DNA of 64,000 nt, from assembly GCF_029227915.1 (NCBI RefSeq), contig NC_079884.1, positions 12,648,001-12,712,000 on the forward strand, read 5' to 3'. Of this stretch, positions 22,365 through 33,216 are shown piece by piece. Numbering within the stretch: the first letter of the stretch is position 1; each line of letters starts with the position of its first letter. The notes under the pieces were generated by a model that was not told the origin of the DNA, searched no databases, and saw only the letters and a program-made list of their open reading frames with translations. Made by a program: the position numbers and the translations under genes. This DNA comes from Hydractinia symbiolongicarpus (Eukaryota; Cnidaria; Hydrozoa; Anthoathecata; Hydractiniidae).

Positions 22365-25300
22365 ATGACCAAGTTTCCTGAAATATCATATTTACTTAAT
22401 GAAAAAAGGGATGCATCAACAACCAGCATAGTAAAGGTGTTAAAGAAAACAACCAGACAACTTTTTGCTTTCTGTAGTGAAGATGAACTCATATTTTTGA
22501 CTTATCCAAAAGAAAGGAGTAAAGCCAGACACTTGATCAATGACAGTGTTAGCATTCAGGAGATAAAAGAATCCTTTCAAGCAAAGAATAGAAACCAGAA
22601 ACCTCAAAACTATTGGTTTATAAAGTTCAATGATACTGTTTTGGATTTTTGTTTCAATATTAATGCAGATGTACTGTTTGTTCTAACAAGTAATGGTGAT
22701 GTTTGGCTTGTCTCTATTGATGCTTTATTTAGCAGGTATTATATGTATCCACATATGCTCTGCTTTAGGGATATAAATATAAATAAAAAGTTAAGGTGCT
22801 AATGGATTACTGGTCCTTATAATGCACATTTTTGTTCACTAATCTAAAATATTCCACCGTATATTCCTGCCTTTGCAAAGCCCATTCCATTTTTTAAACT
22901 TGTATGCACTTTAAGTAGGGTAAGCTGGTTTAGCTTGTGTCATTTTTGTGTTAAATTGAAAGCACCCCAGGCCTGGTCATGAGATTTTCACCTGGCGCGT
23001 GGTGCACAGCCCACCTTTATTTATCGAGGTGTGCGATCATTATCACGACCTTGATTTTCTTAGATGTGTGATTTTAAACCTTAACAAAAACAGCCATCAC
23101 CATTTAGCATTTTTAGCATAGCAAAGTAACCATAAATTATTTAAAATAAAATGTCTTACTATTTTAAAAGTTTAAAAACGAATAGTGACGATAGAAATGT
23201 TTTTTTAGATCGCAATTTAAATGTTTAAAAACGAAAAGCGGCGATAGATATGTTTTTTTAGATCGCATTTTAAATTTTTTATTTCTTCATCACGAAAACT
23301 TTCGTAATTTCCCTTTTTTATACTTGTTTAATTTTTTCGCCTAAATTTAATTTTTTAACATCAAGCAGATACAAACTAAGTTTAATGGCATTAATAACAA
23401 CTAACGAATACCAGGTTGCTATTACCTGGGGTAACTTGTTAATGCTTGACCATGATGATTTACCATCATTGATAGTGGTGCAGTGTTTGGGGTTCACTGC
23501 TCAAGGAGTTTGCTTTGTGAACGCCCCCCACCCCTTAAAATAGTTTAAACTTTGTGCGGTGTACAAAGTAATAGAAATACTTTTGTTCAAGTCTACGCAA
23601 GAAAGTCTTGTTGTGCGAATGGATGTTTGTATAAATTTTGCCATGGCGCATCTACTTTTGGAAGGCACGCGGTTCATCACGCACCTAGGCTGGGGTAGGC
23701 GCGTGCAGAGGCGTGGGCGCGTGATCACGCACCCTATATAACCAGGCCTGCACCCATTGAGTTCTTGTTCCTTAAAAAGATTGTACTAAACACCAGAGCA
23801 CACAACCACATTTTTCATGTCAAATCAGCTCTCCTGTGTGGTGTCCTGTAAAGGATTTTGGTTACCAGTTCTGTATAATTTATTTTTTGAGATTGCATGT
23901 GTGCAGGTTTTAAGGCAGGCAATTGACCAGATGCTTACCTAAAATCTTACAAACTGACCTAATAATTTTCTTCATGGTAACAGAAAAGAATAAAACACGT
24001 CAAAGAATAAGTACATTTCAAGCAAGTTATTTGAAACAAAAAAATGATGCTAAGCCATTGTAAAATATTCTTGTTAATTGAATTAATTAGAAAACTTCTA
24101 AAGCATTTTTCTGTAAGAAAGTCTCCAAACTATATTTTAAGTTATTATTTTCCTTCCTTATTTATATATATTATACTTTTTCACATTCTTTAAGTGTTTT
24201 TTAAATAAAGAGCGATTTACTTTTCTCTGAAAAAGTTTTTTAAATGTTTTATTGATTTAGCGATTTAATGTGTCAAGCACATTTTCTGAACGCATTGTTC
24301 TAATTGAAAATTTAAATTGTTGATCCACTGCAGATGTGAATATTTCCTTCCATAAAAACGCATACAGAAGTATAAAAAACATTTTTGTTCACTTTTAAGG
24401 CTTTGCAAGGCATGATGACATGACATGATGAAGGTAACTTAAAACCAGGACCCACCCTCATGTACATAAAGAATGATATAGTTATCACACCTGTTTAAGA
24501 AATAATAGACCCTACCTGTTATGTTTTTTATTGGAGTTGAGAACATCTATGTGGATTTCCAAGTTTTAAAAAGACTGGCAAACATTTCCTTTGTTTTTCC
24601 CCTTTTGAGATATTCAAACCCTGAGGGTTTTTTTATTTCTATTTCACAAATAACGTAATTCTATTTCACAAATAACATTCATGTGTGTGTTGTATGTCTT
24701 TAAAACTGCCATTCATTCTTTTTTAGATGTTTTCAAAGTTCTGTAGAATCCGATATTTTTGCTGATTTACTTCCACAGAACCCTTCAAACTCGGGAATAA
24801 ACATCAGCAGTTTGAAATCTCTTTTTCTTACGATGGAAGGAGGGCTTGTCATGAATACCACTGAGAATGACTTATTTTTGCTTTCAGCATGTGGTAACAA
24901 ATTGAATATTTTAGTTTCAAGCATCAAAATTCAGTCACAAGCTTCAAATTTAAAGCAAACAAAACAGCTTTTTGATTCAATGCCTCATAAACACATAACT
25001 TTATATTTTCTATCTGCCAATAAAACATTTCCAGGAGTTATCACTGATCAAAAACTGTTTTCAGACTTGTTTTTAAACCAGTTGGTATTAACCTCGTTTG
25101 TGTGTTTGTTTAGCACAGATGGATGCTTGTTCTATGTATCGGTAACAGGTGAACGAGGTATCTCTGATGTCCACGTTTTATGTGAATTAAAACAGCCATT
25201 GAAATCTTTAAGTTCAATGACTGTCAAAAATGCTACATGTGATAGTTTTGTAAGTTCCACCTGCTATGATGAGCCTGGAAAAGCAAAAGTTGATAAAGCA

Positions 25301-28300
25301 ATAGAGTCTTTCTGTGATAAAGCTGTTGAGAACAACATTTTACTACTGGTTGGAGTTTCAGGAAAAACAGTATCTATTTTTAATGATGGACAAAGAATTA
25401 TTTATTTTGGAAATCAACTCCCGTCTCCTGTCAAAGCAATCACAACAAGTGAGGATATCATAATTCTCTCTGATCTTACACATGTTTATATGTATAAAAT
25501 GGTAGTCAAAGTGCATTTGATACATGTAAAAGGAGACTCTCACATGCAATTTCATCCTGGACATATATTACAACAGAAAGTACCAATAATAAATATTGAA
25601 GCTATGTGCAATTTTAGTTCAGAATTCATGCTTGTATATTGCATTAACACAGATAAAAAAGTAATGGAAGTCCAATTCCAAACTTCAGAGTATAAGCCGA
25701 ACAATGGAAGTTTAGAAACAGTTATTAAACAACTGCAAGATTTAGATACTGAATTAATCAACGTCGAAAACAAGTCATCTACCATGAACCTCCTTTTATT
25801 AGAAATCCAAATGGTGACAGTTATAAGTTATGCTTTGCAACGACAAGTCAAATATGGGCAAAATATATTGTTTGATGTTCACATTGATACACAGCTATTA
25901 TTTACAACAAACGAACAAAAATTGCTCGTAAATTGTGACTTCGTGAATGATTCTATGCATGTTTTCCATGGCAATTGGAGTATCACTATCAAGTGCCAAC
26001 ACAAGTATTTAAAAGCTGCCTCCACAGAACCACTACATATCCAATCTCAAAATGAAAACATTCCTTTGCCTTCAGTGCAGTCGAAAAGCAAGTGTAAATT
26101 TGACTTTTTAATTAATTCCAGTTGGTTAAAATATTCACCGATTGTATTGCACTTTTATTTAAACTTCACTTTTGAGGATATTTGTAACAGAGCTCAAATC
26201 GACAAAGAGTTCAACAGTGTGAGTTTTTATATAAAAAGCCATGAGATAAATGTAATTGATTTCTGTAAGCTGTCAAAAACAGCAAGCCTATATTTACCCA
26301 CACTTGCAAATGGAGAGGATCAACGTCTAAGCAGAGATATCTTATTTTTTCGGAAACTGCAAGTAGCAGATGGACAACAACTACTGAAGCAGGATAATTT
26401 TGAATTTTGTGTTCCGTTAACACCAAATGTAGTTCAGTATATCAAGATATCGCAAAATTCAGAAGAAACAAATATTAAACTGTTGATATATAAATATCTT
26501 CTTCACAAAGAATGTGATTTTTCTTCCACCAATTCTTCTATCACTCTTAATCATGTAAATGGAGAAGAGGCAGAAATTATTCTAAAGGAAAGAGACAACA
26601 GTGCATATGATTTGTATCTCAAGTCAAATAATTTACCTTTTCTTGCTTCACTTCATTCTCATATCTTATCAGTATTACAGGTGAGGAGCTTTGCCTTATC
26701 TATTTGTGTAAAGTATACAGTTGTCAAATTTCACTTAAAAATTCAGTGAAACTAGAACTGTGTGGCTAGTAATCTGGAAAACTTGAACTTTATTTCAAAA
26801 TTGCAATAAAAAAAATCAAAGAGAGACGGAATAGAATAGTTTTTCATGGAAAACTCAGGGAATTTGTTTTGTAAAACACAATTGTGAACTATGTGAATGC
26901 AAATTAAGCATTGCATTGAAATTTTTGTTTTTGAAATAAGAAATTTTACATACGTAATTAAGGCAATTTACATTTCGGTCATGAAAAAGTCAAGGAAAAT
27001 ATTCACTGCATACCCTGAAAGAGATTAAGTAAGCAAAGCTATGCATAAGTAACCTGCACCATGCCAATCTTGTTTTTAGGAATGTCCAACAGATCTTAAT
27101 GAGGATGATGACTGTAGTAAAAGACTTCAAGTAAACAGTTGTGATACACATTTTATACATCTATTATAATATACTAGTTGTTGGACTTCGTGACATAATG
27201 TTAAACTAATTAATTTGTTACAGCTAATCACCTATTTTTAAGGGAGGATGAATAGACAGACTCAACGTAATACTATGATAGACTAGTCAATAAAGCCTCT
27301 GGAGAAATTCATTTGGGAAGAAGAAAAATGCAAAAAATAAAGTTTGCATTAGAAATTTTGATTATTGATTACTTGTAGCCTTGTGTTTGTGTGAAGCATG
27401 AAAAGTTGATCAAGAGATTGTATAGGATCAAGTACTTTAAATGAACGGTCAAGGAGATGTAAGGATAAAAATTTGCTGACGTCTGATTTTTTAAAGAAAA
27501 AAATTGCCTCTAGTATGCAGTGCTTTAAACCCTGGTTAAAATAATGTATAGAATAATGTGCTTTCCCTAAAAGGATAATGAGATATGAAGGTCAGCATAG
27601 ATCTGCCATTGTACCAAATTTTTTTTAAAGAAATTAATATAAGGGTTAAAACGAATTAGGAAAATGTATAGGATCAAATGCTTTTGATGAATGGTTGAAG
27701 AGATATTAGTGTTCAGATTTTTCTTGGTTTGACGTCTGTTTCTAAAATAATAATTATCGCAGATTATTTCTAACAGTGATGTCCGAATGATTTTTTTTCT
27801 AATTTTTATATAATTTGTTTATCCATTTATATCTCATGGATCACCGTGTTTGCGATAAAATGAATTGAATCAATAAGGGCGAGATAGTTTATATTTTCAT
27901 TGGCTCCCAAGGTCTAGTCATCAGATTTTCACCTGGTGCATCGCCGAATAATTTAACCTAGGTGCTCGGTCATTGTTTTGTACTTAAGCTATCAAAATGA
28001 AAAAACAGGCGAAAGACGAAGTCAAAAAAAAAGATTTAAATAAGCTTTGCAACCCTTATCATTGATTTGGTCATTTTTTAAGGTGGTGATACACGATCTG
28101 ATTAATCGAATTTGATTTGTCAATATTATATTGAGTATTAAAATAAAATCGAATCTTAACAGGTGGCAAGGTGATGATGTACACGATCCAATTAATCGAA
28201 TTCGATATATCGAAATTATATTAAACATTAGTATAAAATTGAACAGATTTTTGATAAATTCCTTTTGATAAAATGTCTTTAGAGAGTGAAATCAGAGTTG

Positions 28301-30729
28301 AACTCGCTGCTTTTACAGTTATTATTACAACAACTAAAAATTTAAGAAAGTTTAGAAACTGAGTGTGTTATTTGTTACTTTTCTGTTAACAAGCTTCATT
28401 CACTGATAAAAATCTCGTTGATTTCTGTTTTATCTTTTTTTGCAACATGATGTTTTTAAAGTTCCTCTACGAATGTTTATTTTTTTATATAGAAGCTTAT
28501 ATGTTTTGAACACAAATTTGATGTACAGATTTTAAGCATTTTGATTGGCTAAAAACCTTTCGATTAATCGAAAAAATTGAACTGGTCCGACTTTTGAGGA
28601 TGCAGTTACTTCTTGGTCTTCCCAGAGAGATTATAATTTATCGGAGGTTTGAGGGACAAATAAGACAAGTCAAATTCCAGTAGAAGAACATGTAGAAAAA
28701 ATAATTTTTAACACTTTAACAACATGAGAAAGTAGGTAAACAAAGAAAAACTTTCAGACTATTTTTGAATTTCTGCGCCCGAAGGCGTAGGAAATTCTTT
28801 AAAACCGTTGTTTTTTCTTTTGGAGCATTTTTTGAGAAAAAATCGACCCTGGGATTTCACGATCCTCTGATTTTTTGTTACCTAAATGTCATTTTAGGCC
28901 AAAATTGGTCCAAAAATTTAAACTACTTTATTTTCGACAAAATTTGGCACAGTTAATAAAAAAAGTATGCTGAACATGATGGTGGCATCAAAATTTTGAT
29001 TTTTTGCCACCTGAAATGTCATTTTAGGCCAAAATTGGTCCAAAAATTTAAACTACTTTATTTTCGACAAAATTTGGCACAGTTATTAAAAAAAGTATGC
29101 TGAACATGATGGTGCTATCAAAATTTTGTTATTTTTGTCAACTAAATGCCGTTTAAGACCATAAACGTTTCAATCGGAAGACTTTCAACCATGAATGATA
29201 GGCTATAATTTTTGTTCGCAATTTCTTTTAAAGTGTGAGTTTATTATGACACGTTTCGTTTTGTTTGTGTTTGTTGTAAGATGTAATGTCACTTGTGTGT
29301 TTTATCTTCAGAGCTTCAAGCACCAAACCTCTTCGAATGTTTGGCACGATAACAACGAATTAGCAGGTTGTCATCAAATATTTTGGTAGCGAGCGGAAAT
29401 TCTTAGAGCCCCCAGGGCTTCTTGTTGCTTTTTTTTCTATCACACAATTACTTCCAGCACACTTTTTGCGCATAATTATTTAAAGTTTTATTTTCAAGTC
29501 AAGAAAATTAAATAAAACACTTGTTGTTTTTAAGATGTTTTGATACAAAAATAGAAAAAGAAATTTTTTTTAATAAGGTTGAATACACGTAATACTAACT
29601 TTTTCGAAGTGATAGCTGATGTCTAAAATTCTTATATTTGATTACTATATTTAAGTATAGGTATAACTTATAAAACATTAAATAAAATAAAATTACTCTT
29701 AGACAATTACAGGAGGCACAGTTTAGCATTCCCTTAATTCGTTCATTCAGAATGTGTTTGTTTGCATCTTTGCAGATTTACGTCACTGAAGTTAGTATTT
29801 TACCAAACACAGGATCCTAATTGACACTGTTACTGCGGTGACTGTAGGACTACTTTGACCTTAAATATCTCGAGAACCAAAGATTGAAAATATAAAAAAA
29901 TTAACACAGTTTATATTAATATTATAATAAACATTTTAAGCACAACTTGTTATCAATTGTTAGTTTTCCTTAAATGTTACAAAAAGACTACATTGTTTGC
30001 AAAGTATTTGCGTTTGAATTAAGTTTTGAGTTTCTCCTTGACAGGTTATACTTTTAAAGGAACAATTAAAAGAAGAACAGGTTACTATTAGCCAGGGTAA
30101 CAAGTTAATGCTTCACAATAATTTAAATCATTTGATAGCAGTGCAGTGTTTGGAGTTCACTTTCCATGGAGCTTGCTCTGTAAACGTCCCCTACTCTTTA
30201 AATAGCAGTAGTTTTGTGTTTTGCACAAAGTAAGCAGAAAGTAATTAAAATTAATTTTGTTAAGCTGGTTAATTTTTTATCAATATTTACGCGAGTGTTT
30301 TAATGCTTGGGAAAACATTTACGCGAGCTTGCTTGTGAGGATTTAAAACAATAGGAAAAAAGTGTGCATACCATCGTACGCCCTTTCCGCTTTGTCACAC
30401 TTGCAACCAAAACTCACGACAAAAACTGCTGTCATTGAAATTCAAAAAAAAAGTTTGGCATTGTCCTTCTGCCTAGGTGGATTTTTGCACAGTTTATCAA
30501 ATAGTTTAAACATTAATTCCTGGTTGGCTATGCTTTAGAAACCTGACAATTCTTGCCAGTAAAAGGCACCCCAAACTATTGGACCTACGCTACAATTTTT
30601 TAGGAGCTGTCGAAACGTTGCACAAACCTGGAAGAAAGTTTGCATAGTGGTGATGCTGACAGTACAAATGAAGAATTTTTATCAGAACTGATGAGTGTTT
30701 ACACAGAGTTACGATGTACAAAGCTATGA
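22365..30729 (+). CDS. FAAP100: FAAP100 homologue, Fanconi anaemia core-complex subunit; join 22365..22735, 24727..26680, 27080..27130, 30045..30080, 30604..30729
   Basis: Five GT-AG exons with consistent phases give about 845 residues; human FAAP100 is about 880. The second exon alone is 1,954 bp. FAAP100 partners FANCB and FANCL in the nuclear complex that mono-ubiquitinates FANCD2/FANCI during crosslink repair. Similarity to the human protein is low but collinear. Near the N-terminus come D-E-L-I-F-L then L-F-V-L-T-S-N-G-D-V-W-L-V-S, beta-propeller blades like the human L-Y-A-L-C...G-L-Y-C-L-S segment. Later come S-F-V-C-L-F-S-T-D-G-C-L-F-Y-V and L-L-L-V-G-V-S-G-K-T followed by L-P-S-P-V-K-A-I, matching human segments ending L-P-G-P-V. 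The C-terminus is an acidic, helical L-S-E-L-M-S-V-Y-T-E-L. The fourth exon (36 bp) abuts an intronic repeat and is the least certain. More small exons in the 2.9-kb intron are possible. AATAAA lies at 30991. Confidence 0.72.
22968..23750. mobile_element. 783-bp inverted-repeat element in FAAP100 intron 1
   Basis: The ends are CAGGCCTGGT and its inverse ACCAGGCCTG, flanked by the direct repeat CACCC (22963-22967 and 23751-23755). The right subterminal part is GC-rich, with GCGTGATCACGC palindromes. A related left-end-like segment (GTCATCAGATTTTCACCTGG) recurs at about 27915. No transposase is encoded. The CAGG termini resemble hAT ends, but a 5-bp duplication does not match the usual 8 bp. 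Confidence 0.55.
23411..23580 (+). repeat. Dispersed repeat, copy 1 (second copy 30080-30245)
   Basis: About 165 bp of imperfect similarity to 30080-30245, including AGGTTxCTATTA, GCAGTGCAGTGTTTGG-like, GTTCACT and AAACGTCCCC-type blocks. Both copies lie in introns of the FAAP100 homologue. The first is inside the 783-bp element. Confidence 0.5.
28082..28260 (+). repeat. Two imperfect ~92-bp tandem units
   Basis: ACACGATCTGATTAATCGAA at about 28090 recurs as ACACGATCCAATTAATCGAA about 92 bp later, with similar flanking sequence. It lies within the last large FAAP100 intron. Confidence 0.55.
28869..29130 (+). repeat. Two ~130-bp tandem units
   Basis: The block containing ATTTTAGGCCAAAATTGGTC at 28891 recurs at 29021 with very few differences over about 115 bases. 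The period is 130 bp. It is intronic in the FAAP100 homologue. Confidence 0.75.
30080..30245 (+). repeat. Dispersed repeat, copy 2
   Basis: Counterpart of 23411-23580. It begins exactly at the donor site (G|GTTACT) of the 36-bp fourth FAAP100 exon, so either the repeat supplied that donor or the exon call is wrong. Confidence 0.5.
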
Positions 30730-30990
30730 AAAAACGTTTCTATGATGTTGGGTAAATCTACTTCATTATAATTTTATGGGTGTTTTTTTTTGTGATACGT
30801 GATTTAGCCATGACTTCCAATATTTTCTTTGTTTTTGTGTTTACTTGAATGTCACCTCTGTTTGGGGAACCAAGCTATAAAAAAATAGTTATTAATGTTT
30901 TTTTTTTTTATGAAGCAGGTAGAGCTGTATTTATAGCTGAATTTTTGAAGTTCACAGCACAAAGAATTTTGTGTTAGTAAAGAGTGTTAC

Positions 30991-30996
30991 AATAAA
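30991..30996 (+). promoter_or_regulatory. Polyadenylation signal AATAAA for FAAP100
   Basis: AATAAA lies 262 bp after the FAAP100 stop at 30727-30729, within T-rich sequence. Confidence 0.5.
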
Positions 30997-31562
30997 GTAT
31001 TATTCCTTCTTAATTTCATGTGTTTTTTGGTGGTGTTTGCAATATTGTGTATTAGAGAAAACAGAACGATGCACAGCTTACAAGCATTCATATTTAATTA
31101 ATACTATGCTTGTTATACAAAAGTTACCTGCGCTTTTTTTTAAATTCAAAAGATTGTTGTATGATCTCTGCAACTATGTTTTGTTTCATACCTTCTCTTT
31201 GATAACACTATCTGAAAATTAATGTATTGGATCCAAAATTTGTCAAGATTTGCAATCCAACCCTATTTTGGGTTAGTCTAAAACACATGCGCGAGTCCAC
31301 CTAGTCATTTCAGACTCGCATAAAGATAAGTAACACAACTCTATTTTTTTATTGTTATTGTTTTGCTTCATTCTTAAACAAATGACAAGATGAAAACATA
31401 TTTGAAATAATATAACCTCTACAAAGTTTTTTTTATATAAAACCAATACTTTTTACACATGGAAAATAAGTTTAGTTTAAGGAATAACTAGAACATTTAG
31501 TAAATTTAATCTCATTAGTTTTGTGTCTCAGTTCAAAAATAATTAAAAACAAAGGCAAAATG
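30997..31562. other. 3' flank of FAAP100 without other gene
   Basis: AT-rich sequence between the polyadenylation signal and the inverted-repeat element. Nothing else is recognised. Confidence 0.5.
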
Positions 31563-33134
31563 ATACCGTTATGCTTCAAATAAACGCCAGGGCGTTTATT
31601 AAATTTTTTGACATTTTGAGGGAGGGGGGCTTCCTATTCGATGTGGGCGTTTAAAAGAGGGGGACGTTTATTAAATTTTTTACACTATGTCTCTTTTGCA
31701 GTTTTTAAGGATACCTATAATATATATGTCTTCACAACAGAAAATAAAAGATATTTACATGTTTTAGAGAATGAACTTCAAAAGCGAAAAGCTAAATTTC
31801 CAACCTTAAACCTAAGATTTAGGAAAAAAGTAAGTAAGTATATATATACTTTTACTATTGCCTCGTATAAACTCCCTTTATGAGTGAGGTGCGTCTATTC
31901 GAGGCAGGCGTTTATTTAAAAAAATCACTGAAAAGCAGTCCTCGTCAACACACGCCCACACACGCCTTGTTTGAATGTTCCCGTGCAAATCGCACACCAA
32001 AATAAATAATATTCTATTCAATAAAAGCGTACGGGAATAATATACAGTGCTGATTGCAAGTAAAGCTACACATCTTTGAGAGTACGAGTACAAATAAATG
32101 CGAGTAAAATAATTCAGAGTGAGAGTACAATGCAAGTGTGAGTAAAATAAATAAGAGTAATCTTTTTAATAACAAGAGTACGCAATAATTAAGCTACTAT
32201 AACATAAGACATTAATTTTAATTCACCATTTAATTTTTTTTTTAATTAAGTTCCTCTTTTGAAATTAATAAATAAATTTTAAAGTTCAACTTTTTCGTCT
32301 TTTACTTCTTTAAATGCTTTCGCTACCTTCGTTATATGAAATCACTTCCAGCATGTTCTTTCGCAAGCACAGAGTCAGCATGATATCTAATTATAGTTAT
32401 GGTGATCAATTGCTACATGCAGACTTTGCTTTCTGAATATTTTTCAACAAACATTGCTTTATAACTCAGACAACAATCAGTATAATTTTAAAATATCGCC
32501 ATAGAAACAGGACGTCGCAAAGCTTGTTATTGTTTTGTTTAAGGGGGAATGTTTTAAGATTGAAGCAACAATAATAAGGTGAGGGATTTTTTTATAAAAA
32601 AAACAGTTTAATGTTTAATGATATATTTTTTTTGAAAAATATAAAAATAAAAAATATTTACATCTAAAAAAATATTTACAAAAAATTTATTAACTGAAGG
32701 AGTTTTATGACTCTAACATGCATGTTTTATAATTTTTCTTCATTCTGTTGCTACGTCGTATAATTTTTCTTTTCAAAATTAATGAATAAGGAACACATCG
32801 CACATTTTTGTTTCGTCGCAACAAATTACCTGTTTTTCAAAACATGGCAAAATTAGTGTTGCTGTATGCGAGTTCTATGATTACTCGAGAAAAAAATGGA
32901 ACAAAAATGAGCATATGCCATTACACGCCATAGAAAATTATGTGCGAACATCGCACGCCACAAAATGATTAAAAAGTATCATGACGTGCGAAGCTCGCAC
33001 GCCAGTATTTTTCTTCCTGACGAGGCCTGGGAAAGGAGGGGCGTCTATTCGAGGGGGGCGTTTAATAGAAGAGGGGCGTTTATTCGAGGGGGGCGTTTAA
33101 TAGAAGAGGGGCGTTTATTCGAAGCATTACGGTA
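31563..33134. mobile_element. 1.57-kb inverted-repeat element, TACCGT(T/A)ATGCTTC termini
   Basis: The left end TACCGTTATGCTTCAAATAA and the inverse of the right end (TACCGTAATGCTTCGAATAA) match over about 25 bases. Subterminal copies of GGGGCGTTTATTCGAGG-like motifs are repeated near both ends (31590-31680, 31885-31915, 33040-33120). The duplicated target could be TA if the true ends are CCGT. No transposase is encoded. A clean exon of unknown origin lies inside (31702-31829). Confidence 0.6.
31702..31829 (+). CDS. Orphan internal exon inside the inverted-repeat element
   Basis: A 128-bp exon with a strong acceptor (CTCTTTTGCAG, ends 31701) and a strong donor (AAAAAA|GTAAGT at 31830). It enters with phase 1 and leaves in phase 0. 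It encodes about 42 residues, aromatic at first (Y-N-I-Y-V-F-T-T-E-N-K), then a charged helix (L-E-N-E-L-Q-K-R-K-A-K) and a basic end. I do not recognise the domain. It could be a captured host exon or part of the transposon's own gene. Confidence 0.4.
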
Positions 33135-33216
33135 GTTCAACAAAATAAAAAAAACAACGATTTTCTGCTGTAACGAAAACAAAAGAGTATTAAGCAAAGT
33201 AATTATTAAGTCAGTG

